Below, piece after piece: positions 52,589-61,873 of a DNA stretch of 64,000 bases. The notes under the pieces were generated by a model that saw only the letters and a program-made list of their open reading frames with translations, was not told the origin of the DNA and did no database searches. A program made the translations under genes and the position numbers. Origin of the DNA: Actimicrobium antarcticum (GTDB taxonomy: Bacteria; Pseudomonadota; Gammaproteobacteria; Burkholderiales; Burkholderiaceae_D); assembly GCF_039536745.1 (NCBI RefSeq), contig NZ_BAAAZE010000008.1:558001-622000 (forward strand), read 5' to 3'. Position 1 is the first letter of the stretch. Every line of letters starts with the position of its first letter.

Positions 52589-53725
52589 ATGACTGCAACA
52601 GATAACTTTCCTTCCCTGGTCCAGCACGCCAGGCGCCTCGTCATCAAAGTGGGTTCATCGCTGGTGACCAACGACGGCAAGGGCCTGGACCATGCCGCCA
52701 TTGCCAATTGGGCGGCGCAGATTGCGCAATTGCGCGCATTGGGAAAAGAAGTGGTGCTGGTCAGTTCGGGCGCGATCGCCGAAGGCATGCAACGGCTGGG
52801 TTTCGACAAGCGACCGACCGGCATACATGAGTTGCAGGCGTGTGCTGCAGTCGGACAGATGGGCCTGGCGCAGGTTTATGAAACCAGTTTCCGGGCGCAC
52901 GGCCTGGGTACGGCGCAAGTACTGCTGACGCACGCCGATCTGGCTGATCGTGAGCGTTATCTGAATGCCCGCTCGACACTGTTTACCTTGTTGCGCTTTG
53001 GCGTGGTCCCGGTGATCAATGAAAACGATACGGTCGTCACGGATGAAATCAAGTTCGGCGACAACGACACGCTCGGTGCATTGGTGGCGAACCTGATCGA
53101 GGGCGATGTGCTCGTGATTCTGACCGATCAGCGTGGGCTGTTCAGCGCCGATCCGCGCAGAGATGCCAGCGCGCGATTTATCAGTCATGCCGCTGCCGGT
53201 GATGTCACGCTGGAAGCCATGGCTGGCGGCGCGGGCTCCAGCATCGGACGGGGCGGCATGCTGACCAAGGTGCTGGCTGCGAGGCGCGCTGCCGCATCGG
53301 GCGCGCATACGGTGATCGCTTCGGGTCGAGAAGAAAATGTCCTGGTCAGATTGGCTGCGGGCGAAGCCATCGGTACCCACTTGCAGGCACAAACGGCCCA
53401 GTTGACCGCGCGCAAGCAATGGATGGCAGACCATTTGCAAACTGCCGGAAAAGTCGTTCTGGACGATGGTGCAGTAAAAAAACTCACGGCAGAAGGCAAG
53501 TCGTTGTTGCCCATCGGGGTAACCGCAGTCGATGGCAAGTTTGGCCGTGGCGACGTCATTACTTGTGTCGACTCGGGCGGCCGCGCCGTCGCGCGCGGCA
53601 TCACCAACTACGCCAGCTCGGATGCGCGACGTATCATGCGCCACCCATCCGGCGAAATCCTCGCCATCCTGGGATTTGTGGAAGAGCCCGAGCTGATTCA
53701 TCGGGATAACATGGTGCTGCTCTGA
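52589..53725 (+). CDS. proB: Glutamate 5-kinase ProB
   Basis: First step of proline synthesis, phosphorylating glutamate. The 378-residue protein has an amino-acid kinase domain (about 1-260, VIKVGSSLVTNDGKGLD; VSSGAIAEGM; INENDTVVTDEIKFGDND) and a C-terminal PUA domain (about 280-370). No proA is adjacent. Confidence 0.97.
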   Translation: MTATDNFPSLVQHARRLVIKVGSSLVTNDGKGLDHAAIANWAAQIAQLRALGKEVVLVSSGAIAEGMQRLGFDKRPTGIHELQACAAVGQMGLAQVYETSFRAHGLGTAQVLLTHADLADRERYLNARSTLFTLLRFGVVPVINENDTVVTDEIKFGDNDTLGALVANLIEGDVLVILTDQRGLFSADPRRDASARFISHAAAGDVTLEAMAGGAGSSIGRGGMLTKVLAARRAAASGAHTVIASGREENVLVRLAAGEAIGTHLQAQTAQLTARKQWMADHLQTAGKVVLDDGAVKKLTAEGKSLLPIGVTAVDGKFGRGDVITCVDSGGRAVARGITNYASSDARRIMRHPSGEILAILGFVEEPELIHRDNMVLL

Positions 53726-53745
53726 CCAGCAGGTGTCTCTGACAG

Positions 53746-54294
53746 TTACTGGGCCAGATGCCTGACCAGCGATTGCCTGGCGTCCAGTCGTCGCAGGATG
53801 CTTGCAGCGTTGCCGGCTACGGTATTGCCGTCACAAAAATAATCGCCCGCCAATGCCGCATGCGGGCGATTGGCGGCGTTGCCGCTGATCGGTTCCCAGC
53901 GGTCGCGTCGCGAACGTGACCAGCTGCCGTCCTTGTGTCCGAAGGCATACAGTTTTTTTTCCAGCGACGCACAGCGCAGGCCTTCGTAGCTGATATTTTC
54001 GGCCCCGCTGGCGCTGCGCGAGACCATCACGTACCGGATGACGCCATCCGCACCCACTGTCAGCGTGTCCCTGGCGATCCCGAAAGTCTGCGTCGCAGTC
54101 GCGCTCACGTCGAACGGCATTAACGCGATCGTTGCAGGCAGTCTCGGCAGTTGTACGGCAATTTCCTGCCAGGCTTTGCTGGTATCGTCGAAGTCTTCGT
54201 CAAATTGTGATTCTGCATGCGCGGGAACATGCAGGGCCAGGGCCGCGATGGCAAGGCTGAGGCAGGCGCTGCGGCGCAAACTCGGGATCGTCAT
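53746..54294 (-). CDS. CNP1-like family protein
   Basis: Exported protein of unknown function, named after a cryptic neisserial protein. The 182-residue protein has a signal peptide (about residues 1-27, ending AHA) and a compact domain with ISYEGLRCASLEKKLYAFG, a stretch typical of this family, plus WSRSRRDRW. It lies 9 nt downstream of rppH on the same strand and is likely in an operon with it. Confidence 0.82.
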   Translation of the reverse strand: MTIPSLRRSACLSLAIAALALHVPAHAESQFDEDFDDTSKAWQEIAVQLPRLPATIALMPFDVSATATQTFGIARDTLTVGADGVIRYVMVSRSASGAENISYEGLRCASLEKKLYAFGHKDGSWSRSRRDRWEPISGNAANRPHAALAGDYFCDGNTVAGNAASILRRLDARQSLVRHLAQ

Positions 54295-54303
54295 GATAAA
54301 AAG

Positions 54304-54888
54304 TCATTCACTGTTAGGTTCGGGCGCGATCAAGGGATCAATGATTGATTCAGGACGCGTGGTCTGGTCCTGTCGCACATGCCGGACTGCCGGACGCTGA
54401 TGCATGTCCACCAGAGGACGGGTCAGGTAGCGCGACAGTTCCTGCAGCGCACGCTGGTAGACGTCACGTTTGAACTCGATCACGACATCAAGCGGCACCC
54501 AGTAATCATGCCAGCGCCAGGCGTCGAATTCCGGATGGCTGGTCAGGCGCAGGTTGACGTCGCAGTCACGTCCCACCATCCGCAGCAAAAACCAGATCTG
54601 CTTCTGGCCACGGTAATGTCCGCGAATATCGCGTTTGATGAAACGATCGGGAACTTCATAGCGTAGCCAGTCGCGAGTACGACCGACGATCTTGACATGC
54701 TCGGCACGAAGCCCGATCTCTTCTTCGAGTTCGCGGAACATCGCTTGTTCTGGCGTTTCGCCATATTTGATTCCGCCCTGAGGGAACTGCCACGAATGCT
54801 CGCGGACCCGTTTTCCCCACCACACCTCGTTATGGGTGTTGAGCAGAATGATGCCGACGTTCGGGCGAAAGCCTTCGCGGTCCAGCAT
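54304..54888 (-). CDS. rppH: RNA pyrophosphohydrolase RppH
   Basis: Removes pyrophosphate from the 5' end of mRNA and triggers decay. The 195-residue protein has the family start MLDREGFRPNVGIILLN, WQFPQGGI, and the Nudix box GGIKYGETPEQAMFRELEEE with the following IGL. The ATG at 54888 has GAGGTG at good spacing. The C-terminus is longer than in E. coli (176). Confidence 0.96.
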   Translation of the reverse strand: MLDREGFRPNVGIILLNTHNEVWWGKRVREHSWQFPQGGIKYGETPEQAMFRELEEEIGLRAEHVKIVGRTRDWLRYEVPDRFIKRDIRGHYRGQKQIWFLLRMVGRDCDVNLRLTSHPEFDAWRWHDYWVPLDVVIEFKRDVYQRALQELSRYLTRPLVDMHQRPAVRHVRQDQTTRPESIIDPLIAPEPNSE

Positions 54889-55095
54889 AGTGCACCTCAA
54901 AACTTTCTGCGGTCCGGTGCGCCAAACTCCGAGTCATGCCACATGCGGTCAAGCTAACCCGTTGCCGCGATGCTCCTACGGCAAGCGACAAACTCAAATA
55001 CTGCCAAATGTGCGAAGAGTGGGCGCATCAGCCAACTAATCCTTTAAAATTGGGATTGATTATAACTCTCTCTTTTTAAAAAGAATTCATCGTCC

Positions 55096-56829
55096 ATGCG
55101 CGCCTCCCGGTTTTTTATTTCCACTCTCAAAGAAGCACCCGCCGACGCCGAAATCGTCAGTCATCAATTGATGATGCGGGCCGGTATGATCAAGCGTCTC
55201 GGTTCCGGTATCTACACTTACATGCCAATGGGCCTGCGCGTCATTCGCAAGGTGGAAGCCATCGTGCGCGATGAAATGAATCGTGCCGGCGCCGTCGAAT
55301 TGCTGATGCCGGTGGTGCAGCCCGCCGAACTCTGGCAAGAAACTGGCCGCTGGCAGAAGTACGGCGCCGAGCTGATGCGCGTGAAAGACCGTCACGGTCG
55401 TGACTTCATCATCCAGCCGACCTCGGAAGAAGTGATCACGGATATCGCCCGTACCGAGATCAAGTCGTACCGCCAGTTGCCGGTCAATTTTTATCATGTC
55501 CAGACCAAGTTTCGCGATGAGCGCCGTCCACGTTTCGGCCTGATGCGCGGCCGTGAATTCACGATGAAGGATGCCTATTCGTTCGACCGCGATGCCGCGT
55601 CGATGAAGGTGTCGTATCAGATCATGTACGACGCCTATATCCGCATCTTCACGCGCTTCGGTCTGGAGTTCCGTCCGGTTGCTGCCGACAATGGCGCCAT
55701 TGGTGGTTCGGGTTCGCACGAATTCCATGTCATCGCTGATACCGGCGAAGATGCCATTGTCTATTGCCCGACCTCGGACTACGCGGCCAACATGGAAGCG
55801 GCCGAAGCTGCCCCGATCACCTTGCCGCGTGCTGCGCCGACCCTGGCACTGACCAAAACAGCGACGCCGGGCAAGGCCAAGTGTGAAGACGTTGCCGCCT
55901 TGTTGGCCGTGCCACTGAACCAGACCGTGAAGTCCATCGTCCTGACGGTAGAAAAGGAAGTTGATGGCAAGCTCGACAAGCAGGTCTGGCTGTTGCTGCT
56001 GCGCGGTGACCATGACCTCAATGAAGTCAAGGCTGGCAAGGTACCTGGCCTGGCCGATTATCGTTTTTCGACCGAAGCCGAGATCGTCGAATGGTTCGGT
56101 ACGCCACCCGGTTATCTGGGACCGATCAATACCGTCAAGCCCGTGCATGTAGTCGCTGACCTGAGCGTGGCCCCTATGAGTGATTTCATTTGCGGTGCCA
56201 ACGAAGCCGACTTTCACTTCACCGGTGCCAATTGGGGTCGTGACTTGCCCGAGCCGGTGACGTTCGACTTGCGCAATGTGGTGGCTGGCGATGCCTCGCC
56301 GGATGGCAAGGGCGTGCTGGCGATCCAGCGCGGGATCGAGGTTGGCCACGTGTTCCAGTTGGGTACCCGTTATTCGGAAGACATGAAAGCCACCTTCCTC
56401 GACGAAAATGGCAAACCGCAGTTACTGCAGATGGGCTGCTACGGCATTGGTGTTACGCGCATCCTGGGTGCGGCGATCGAACAGAACTTCGACGCCAAAG
56501 GCATCGTCTGGCCAGTCTCGATTGCGCCGTTTGAAGTGGTCCTGTGCCCGATGGGCTATGACCGCAACGAGGCGGTCAAGACTGCTGCCGACAATTTGCT
56601 GGCGGGGTTGCTGGAGGCCGGTGTCGATGCGATCCTCGATGACCGGGGCGAGCGGCCGGGGGCGATGTTTGCAGACTGGGAGCTGATCGGCGTGCCGCAC
56701 CGTATCGTCATTGGTGACCGCGGTCTGAAAGATGGCAAGCTGGAGTATCAGGGCCGTCAGGAAACCGCGGCCACTGCCGTCGACCTGACCGGGATCATCG
56801 CGTTTATCCGGGCACGACTGCCGGCCTGA
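55096..56829 (+). CDS. proS: Prolyl-tRNA synthetase ProS (bacterial type)
   Basis: Charges tRNA-Pro. The 577-residue protein has class II motifs 1-3 (motif 2 FRDERRPRFGLMRGREF near residue 140), an editing (INS/YbaK-like) insertion at about residues 230-390, and a C-terminal anticodon-binding domain. A possible -10 (TATAAC) lies near 55058-55063. Divergent from rppH. Confidence 0.98.
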   Translation: MRASRFFISTLKEAPADAEIVSHQLMMRAGMIKRLGSGIYTYMPMGLRVIRKVEAIVRDEMNRAGAVELLMPVVQPAELWQETGRWQKYGAELMRVKDRHGRDFIIQPTSEEVITDIARTEIKSYRQLPVNFYHVQTKFRDERRPRFGLMRGREFTMKDAYSFDRDAASMKVSYQIMYDAYIRIFTRFGLEFRPVAADNGAIGGSGSHEFHVIADTGEDAIVYCPTSDYAANMEAAEAAPITLPRAAPTLALTKTATPGKAKCEDVAALLAVPLNQTVKSIVLTVEKEVDGKLDKQVWLLLLRGDHDLNEVKAGKVPGLADYRFSTEAEIVEWFGTPPGYLGPINTVKPVHVVADLSVAPMSDFICGANEADFHFTGANWGRDLPEPVTFDLRNVVAGDASPDGKGVLAIQRGIEVGHVFQLGTRYSEDMKATFLDENGKPQLLQMGCYGIGVTRILGAAIEQNFDAKGIVWPVSIAPFEVVLCPMGYDRNEAVKTAADNLLAGLLEAGVDAILDDRGERPGAMFADWELIGVPHRIVIGDRGLKDGKLEYQGRQETAATAVDLTGIIAFIRARLPA

Positions 56830-56939
56830 TGCGACGTGTGCATGGAACTCCGTCGTCGTCGAGCGCCACTTAACGACGTGGGGATGTCTTCGCTGTCGAA
56901 CTACGGGAGTATGACCATGCTGAAAACGGCGGACATGTG

Positions 56940-57566
56940 ATGAACAGACTGACACTGATCGCCATCGCACTGCGATGCAGCCTGTGCGCACTGTTGCTGG
57001 TAGCCGGTGGCAGTGCCGTGGCGGGCAACCAGAAAGAGGAGGCGATGGCAGATTCGGTGCGCATCGCCTTGTCGCGTGCCATCAGCGAATCGCGTCCACC
57101 CAAAGTCAAGTTCGTCAACATTCAGGAGCGCATCCAGTACCTGTACTGGCTCGGTGAAATGTCCGAGCGCCTGAAAAAAAAGCTGCCTGACGTTCAGGTT
57201 CGTCTCGAATTCCTTGAAACGGCATGGTACGAGGCCCGTCGTGCGGGGCTCGACCCGGCACTCGTGCTGGGGTTGATCCAGGTCGAATCGGCCTTCCGCA
57301 AATATGCAGTGTCACCAGTCGGAGCGCATGGCTACATGCAGGTCATGCCGTTCTGGTCGCGCGTGATAGGCGATAGTGATCGCAGCAAGCTGTTCAACAT
57401 GCAGGCCAATTTGCGCTATGGCTGCGCGATTCTGCGCATGTATATCGATATGGAGCGCGGTGATCTGTATCTGGCGCTGGGCCGCTACAACGGCAGTCGC
57501 GGCCGGCCGGAGTATCCCAATGCCGTGCTGTCTGCGTGGCGACGCTGGGAATTCAGTACGGTCTGA
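56940..57566 (+). CDS. Lytic transglycosylase (SLT domain)
   Basis: Cleaves peptidoglycan with formation of anhydro-MurNAc. The 208-residue protein has a signal peptide (about residues 1-29, ending AVA), then a SLT/goose-lysozyme-like domain with catalytic Glu in GLIQVESAFRKYAVSPVGAH and MQVMPFW, and a C-terminal LGRYNGSRGRPEYP. ATG at 56940 is preferred over the GTG at 56937 because GGCGGA is then 6 nt away. Confidence 0.92.
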   Translation: MNRLTLIAIALRCSLCALLLVAGGSAVAGNQKEEAMADSVRIALSRAISESRPPKVKFVNIQERIQYLYWLGEMSERLKKKLPDVQVRLEFLETAWYEARRAGLDPALVLGLIQVESAFRKYAVSPVGAHGYMQVMPFWSRVIGDSDRSKLFNMQANLRYGCAILRMYIDMERGDLYLALGRYNGSRGRPEYPNAVLSAWRRWEFSTV

Positions 57567-57618
57567 CTGTGATGGCGACTGCTGGACGTCGCTTCGGACA
57601 TTGCTCCATCAAGTGCCA

Positions 57619-57648
57619 CAAAAACAAAAAAGCCCGCAATCTGCGGGC
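57619..57648 (-). terminator. Terminator of the SWIB gene
   Basis: GCCCGCA (57632-57638) and TGCGGGC (57642-57648) form a hairpin; on the minus strand it is followed by TTTTTTGTTTTTG (57631-57619). Confidence 0.85.
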
Positions 57649-57734
57649 GTTCCTGGATACAACCACAATCTCGCGTTACTGTCAGAAAAACCCGATATCA
57701 GTTTTTTGTTCTCAGCGTAGCCAATCTCTATCTG

Positions 57735-58106
57735 TTATTTCAGATGGTCAGAGATCAGCTTGGTCATCTCGAACATCGATACTTGCGCTTTGCCGCCAAA
57801 TACGGCAACTAGTTTGGCATCGCCGTTGATCATGCGTCGATTGGCATCATCCTGCAGCGAATTCTTCTTGATGTATTCCCATACTTTTTTGGTGACTTCG
57901 GTCCGTGGTAACGGATCGGCGCCGATTACTGCTGCCAGGACAGCCGACGGTGTCATGGGCTTCATGAAGGCTGCATTGGGCTTGCGTGGTGCTGCCGGTT
58001 TTGCTGCTGCTGGCGCGGCGGCTTTTTTTGCCGCCGGCTTTGCTGCTGGTGCTGCCTTGACAACTGCGGCCGGTTTCGCGGCTGCGGGTTTTTTTGCTAT
58101 TGCCAT
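57735..58106 (-). CDS. SWIB/MDM2-domain protein with Ala/Lys/Pro-rich tail
   Basis: Likely DNA-associated protein; the SWIB domain is best known from eukaryotic chromatin remodelling and also occurs in Chlamydia. The 123-residue protein has a ~45-residue Ala/Lys/Pro-rich N-terminus with PAAKKAAAPAAAK-like runs, resembling histone H1 tails, and a SWIB domain (about residues 48-122, starting MKPMTPSAVLAAVIG). ATG at 58106 has a perfect AGGAGG 7 nt upstream; TTG at 58112 would be too close. Bacterial role unknown. Confidence 0.88.
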   Translation of the reverse strand: MAIAKKPAAAKPAAVVKAAPAAKPAAKKAAAPAAAKPAAPRKPNAAFMKPMTPSAVLAAVIGADPLPRTEVTKKVWEYIKKNSLQDDANRRMINGDAKLVAVFGGKAQVSMFEMTKLISDHLK

Positions 58107-58326
58107 CTTCAAACCTCCTTCACAAAAGTGTTCGGATATCGCGCCGTATCACGCAGCGCTTATAGTGGTTTGGATTTTCCAGCGATGCAAGCCTTTTTTG
58201 AGTGTTTGTAGCGCTATTTTTTGCCCCGTTCCCGACGGGAAAAGTGCGGGTGTTTGCCACTTTTCGAAAACGTCAGCCCTTGCAATTGCCCTGAATTTCG
58301 TGAAATCAGGGTGACCACAAGTTATC

Positions 58327-58359
58327 ACGCCGTTCCGGCTGATCAGCGCAGAACGGCGT
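58327..58359 (-). terminator. Hairpin downstream of ffh
   Basis: ACGCCGTTC (58327-58335) pairs with GAACGGCGT (58351-58359); the loop contains the palindrome GCTGATCAGC. It lies about 45 bp beyond the ffh stop on the minus strand, without a T-run. Confidence 0.35.
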
Positions 58360-58402
58360 CGTGTTTTGTGATGGTACTGACAACGTGGTATCGGGCGACC
58401 GG

Positions 58403-59776
58403 TCAGCGCATGCCGCCGCCGGGCATCATGCCCTTCATGCTGCGCATCATCTTCATCATGCCGCCGCCCTTGAGCTTCTTCATCATGGTTTGCATCTGAT
58501 CGAACTGGGCCAGCATCCGGTTGACTTCCTGCACCTGGACACCGGCGCCGGCAGCAATACGTCGCTTGCGCGTGGCCTTGATCAGTTCCGGCTTGGCGCG
58601 CTCCTGTTTGGTCATCGAGTTGATCATGCCTTCCATGCGCCGCACCTGCTTGTCGGCATTGCCCATGTTGGCGCCAGTAGCGGCTTGCTGGAATTGCGCT
58701 GGCAGCTTGTCCATCATGCTGGCCATGCCACCCATTTTTTTCATTTGCCCGAGCTGGGCCTTGAAGTCGTTCAGGTCGAAGCGACCACCTGATTTGATCT
58801 TCTGTGCCATGTCCTGCGCGGCCGCCATGTCGACGCCTTTTTGCGCTTCCTCGACCAGCGCCAGGATGTCGCCCATGCCGAGAATCCGGTTGGCCATCCG
58901 CTGTGGATCAAAGGCTTCCAGACCATCGAGTTTTTCGGCCACGCCGGCAAACTTGATCGGCTTGCCGGTGATATGGCGTACCGACAACGCCGCGCCACCG
59001 CGCGCATCGCCATCGAGCTTGGTCAGCACGATACCGGTCAGCGGCAGCGCGTCATTGAAGGCCTTGGCGGTATTGATCGCATCCTGCCCCAGCATCGCAT
59101 CGACCACGAACAGGGTTTCGATCGGCTTGACCGCCGCATGCAGCGCAGCGATCTCGGCCATCATGTCGGCATCGATGCCAAGGCGACCGGCGGTGTCGAT
59201 GATCAGTACGTCGTGATAATGACGCTTCGCAAAATCCAGTGCTGCCAGCGCGATGTCGACCGGCTTGTCGGTCGGCAATGACGGGAAAAAATCCGCGCCG
59301 ACTTGCGCCGTCACCGTCTGCAACTGCCCGATGGCGGCCGGACGATACACGTCTGCCGACACGGTCAGGACTTTTTTCTTGTGCTTTTCTTTCAGGAATT
59401 TGGCCAGCTTGCCGACTGTGGTGGTCTTGCCGGCACCTTGCAGACCGGCCATCAGGATCACTGCCGGCGGCTGCGTTGCAAAACTCAGCAACGAGGCTTC
59501 CGGACCGAGGTCACCACCCATCATCGCTGCCAGTTCGCGCTGGACCACGCCGACCAGCGCCTGGCCTGGTGACAACGCAGCGAGGACTTCCTCGCCCATG
59601 GCTTTTTGTTTGACCTTGGCGATGAAGTCGCGCACGGCCGGTAGCGCCACGTCGGCTTCGAGTAGCGCCAGGCGTACTTCGCGCAGCATTTCGGCAGTAT
59701 TGGTTTCCGTCAGGCGGGCTTCGCCACGCATGGTCTTGACGACCTTGGCGAGGCGTTGGGTCAGATTGTCTAGCAT
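58403..59776 (-). CDS. ffh: Signal recognition particle protein Ffh
   Basis: SRP54-type GTPase that targets nascent membrane proteins. The 457-residue protein starts MLDNLTQRLAKVVKTMRGEA, with the NG domain (G1 GLQGAGKTTTVGKLA near residue 108; DTAGRLGID) and a methionine-rich C-terminal M domain that binds SRP RNA (ending MMRSMKGMMPGGGMR). The open frame upstream to 59926 is not credible. Ribosome binding site weak. Confidence 0.97.
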   Translation of the reverse strand: MLDNLTQRLAKVVKTMRGEARLTETNTAEMLREVRLALLEADVALPAVRDFIAKVKQKAMGEEVLAALSPGQALVGVVQRELAAMMGGDLGPEASLLSFATQPPAVILMAGLQGAGKTTTVGKLAKFLKEKHKKKVLTVSADVYRPAAIGQLQTVTAQVGADFFPSLPTDKPVDIALAALDFAKRHYHDVLIIDTAGRLGIDADMMAEIAALHAAVKPIETLFVVDAMLGQDAINTAKAFNDALPLTGIVLTKLDGDARGGAALSVRHITGKPIKFAGVAEKLDGLEAFDPQRMANRILGMGDILALVEEAQKGVDMAAAQDMAQKIKSGGRFDLNDFKAQLGQMKKMGGMASMMDKLPAQFQQAATGANMGNADKQVRRMEGMINSMTKQERAKPELIKATRKRRIAAGAGVQVQEVNRMLAQFDQMQTMMKKLKGGGMMKMMRSMKGMMPGGGMR

Positions 59777-59878
59777 CGGAGAGCCATCGAAAAAAGGAGT
59801 GTGGTGAAAGGGCGCGGCAATCGCGTGGAGTAGTCGCATTTTACCCGATGCGGTGTGGCCATCGGCAGCGATAGCTTG

Positions 59879-59922
59879 TGCGGATTTTCGCAGCCGGATC
59901 CGCAGTGTGTCCGGATTTTCGC
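59879..59922. promoter_or_regulatory. Direct and inverted repeats upstream of the ABC operon, candidate activator site
   Basis: CGGATTTTCGC occurs at 59881-59891 and again at 59912-59922, 31 bp apart (three helical turns). TGCGGAT (59879-59885) and ATCCGCA (59898-59904) form an inverted repeat. The cluster is about 100-150 bp upstream of the predicted sigma-54 start, a usual place for enhancer sites. Function is inferred. Confidence 0.4.
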
Positions 59923-59999
59923 GCAATCAAGCCCGCATCCCGTATGCTAGCAGGCACAGAATCAGCGCCCTGACGTCGTCCCGGTAGTTGGCGCCGTGC

Positions 60000-60015
60000 T
60001 GGCACGAAGCCTGCA
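60000..60015 (+). promoter_or_regulatory. Sigma-54 (-24/-12) promoter of the ABC operon
   Basis: TGGCACGAAGCCTGCA has GG (60001-60002) and GC (60013-60014) separated by exactly 10 bp, with the full -24 block TGGCACG; one mismatch in the -12 block (CTGCA instead of TTGCA). Start predicted near 60026, 37 nt before the first gene. Confidence 0.7.
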
Positions 60016-60062
60016 TAAGAGCTCAGGCACATAACAACATATTTTTCCATCAGGAGACCAGC

Positions 60063-61040
60063 ATGACCAAAAACATCGTTCCCCAACTCTGCCTCGCCGT
60101 TGCCCTTGCCGGTATGTCCATCGCCGCCCAGGCACAGGAAGTGGTCCGTCTCGGCAACCTCAAGCTGGCGCATTTTGGCGCTGTTTCTTACATCAAGGAA
60201 ATCGCACCCCAGTGCGGCATCAAGATCGAAGAGCGTACCTTCGCCAAGGGTCTCGATGTGATGCAGGCGATCATTGCCGGTGAACTCGATGTCGGCGCGA
60301 CCGCCTCCGAAGCGGCGATCTCGGGGCGTGCCAACGGCACTCCGATTTACATCGTGGCCGGTTTCGCCAAGGGTGGTGCGCAACTGATTGCCCGGCCCGA
60401 CTCCGGCATCAAGTCGGTCAAGGATTTGAAGGGCAAGAAAGTCGGCGTGACGCGTGGCGGCATCCAGGAAGTGCTGCTGGCAGCCGAGCTGGGACAGAAC
60501 GGTTTGACCTCATCGGATTCGCCGGGCAAGGATGTGCAACTGATTTACCTCGCCTATCCCGACCTGAATCAGGCACTACTGGGCAAGAACCTCGATGCCA
60601 TCATGCAGACCGAGCCGCAATCATCGCAGGCCGTCAACAAGGGTTTTGGCGTGTCGGTGATGAAGCCGTACGACACCCCGATCGGCGAGCCGATCCGCAC
60701 GCTGGTGATGACCGAAAAGTTTTACAACGAGAAACGTCCTCTCGCCGAGAAGTTCATGCGCTGCTTCGTGCAAGCCACCAAAACTTTCATCGACACCAAG
60801 GGTGCGGCCGAAAAATACGTGACCGAAACCATCTTCAAGGGCCAGATCAGCAAGAGCGATTTCAATGATGCGATCGGCAATTCGCCGTACTCGTTCGACA
60901 TCACGCCCGAGCATATCCAGATCACCACCGACACCATGTTCAAGTACGGCGTCGGCAAAATGTCCAAGCCGCCGGTGGCCAAGGATTTCGTCAAGACCGA
61001 CCTGCTCGATCTGGCCAAAAAATCCCTGAACGTCAAGTAA
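60063..61040 (+). CDS. ABC transporter substrate-binding protein (SsuA/NMT1 type)
   Basis: Periplasmic binding protein of the family that takes up sulfonates, nitrate, taurine, thiamine precursors and aromatic acids; the substrate cannot be read from sequence. The 325-residue protein has a signal peptide (residues 1-25, ending AQA) and a two-lobe fold with GLDVMQAIIAGELDVGATAS and VKDLKGKKVGVTRGG typical of this family. ATG at 60063 has AGGAG upstream. First gene of the sigma-54-type operon. Confidence 0.9.
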   Translation: MTKNIVPQLCLAVALAGMSIAAQAQEVVRLGNLKLAHFGAVSYIKEIAPQCGIKIEERTFAKGLDVMQAIIAGELDVGATASEAAISGRANGTPIYIVAGFAKGGAQLIARPDSGIKSVKDLKGKKVGVTRGGIQEVLLAAELGQNGLTSSDSPGKDVQLIYLAYPDLNQALLGKNLDAIMQTEPQSSQAVNKGFGVSVMKPYDTPIGEPIRTLVMTEKFYNEKRPLAEKFMRCFVQATKTFIDTKGAAEKYVTETIFKGQISKSDFNDAIGNSPYSFDITPEHIQITTDTMFKYGVGKMSKPPVAKDFVKTDLLDLAKKSLNVK

Positions 61041-61050
61041 GGGCAGCGTC

Positions 61051-61872
61051 ATGGCACATTTCCAATGGCGTCAAGCCGGCACCGGGCTGATCGTGCCCGT
61101 CGTGGCCATCGCGATCTGGCAAACGTTTTCCTCGATGGGCTGGGTCAACGCGCTGGTGCTGCCTTCGCCGTACGCGGTGATGCACAAGTGGTTCGAATAC
61201 CTGATGCCGCTGACGGCCTACACGCCGGAGTCCGGTAGCTGGCTGACGTGGCTGTTTTCGGGTGAGTTGATCATCGATACCTTCAACAGCATGTACCGCG
61301 TGGTGGTGGGGTTTGCGGTCGGGGCCGGTCTGGCCTTGCCGCTGGGCCTGTCGATGGGTGCGAGCAACCGGGTCTACCGGTGGCTCAATCCGCTGATGCA
61401 GGTGTTGCGGCCGATTCCGCCGATCGCCTACATCCCGTTGTCTATCCTCTGGTTCGGCCTCGGCAATCCGCCAGCGGTGTTCCTGATCGCGATCGGCGCA
61501 TTCTTCCCGGTGCTGATCAATACCATCGCCGGCGTGCGCAACGTTGACAGCATCTATCTGCGTGCCGCGCGCAATCTCGGCGCCAGCCAGAGCACGTTAT
61601 TCCTGCGCGTGATGTTGCCGGCCGCGGTGCCGTACATCCTGTCCGGTGTGCGGATCGGTATCGGTACCTCGTTCATCGTCGTGATCGTGGCGGAAATGAT
61701 TGCGGTCAATAACGGCCTTGGCTTCCGTATCCTGGAAGCGCGCGAGTATTTCTGGTCCGACAAAATTATCGCCGGCATGATCAGTATCGGCATGCTGGGC
61801 CTGGTCATCGACCTGGCAGTGACGCGCCTGAACAATCATTTGCTGCGCTGGCATCGTGGTCTGGAGAATTGA
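61051..61872 (+). CDS. ABC transporter permease (SsuC/TauC type)
   Basis: Inner-membrane channel subunit. The 273-residue protein has about six membrane segments and the coupling-loop motif AARNLGASQSTLFLRVMLPAA near residues 172-192 that contacts the ATPase. It follows the binding-protein gene by 10 nt and precedes the ATPase by 1 nt. Confidence 0.93.
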   Translation: MAHFQWRQAGTGLIVPVVAIAIWQTFSSMGWVNALVLPSPYAVMHKWFEYLMPLTAYTPESGSWLTWLFSGELIIDTFNSMYRVVVGFAVGAGLALPLGLSMGASNRVYRWLNPLMQVLRPIPPIAYIPLSILWFGLGNPPAVFLIAIGAFFPVLINTIAGVRNVDSIYLRAARNLGASQSTLFLRVMLPAAVPYILSGVRIGIGTSFIVVIVAEMIAVNNGLGFRILEAREYFWSDKIIAGMISIGMLGLVIDLAVTRLNNHLLRWHRGLEN

Positions 61873-61873
61873 A

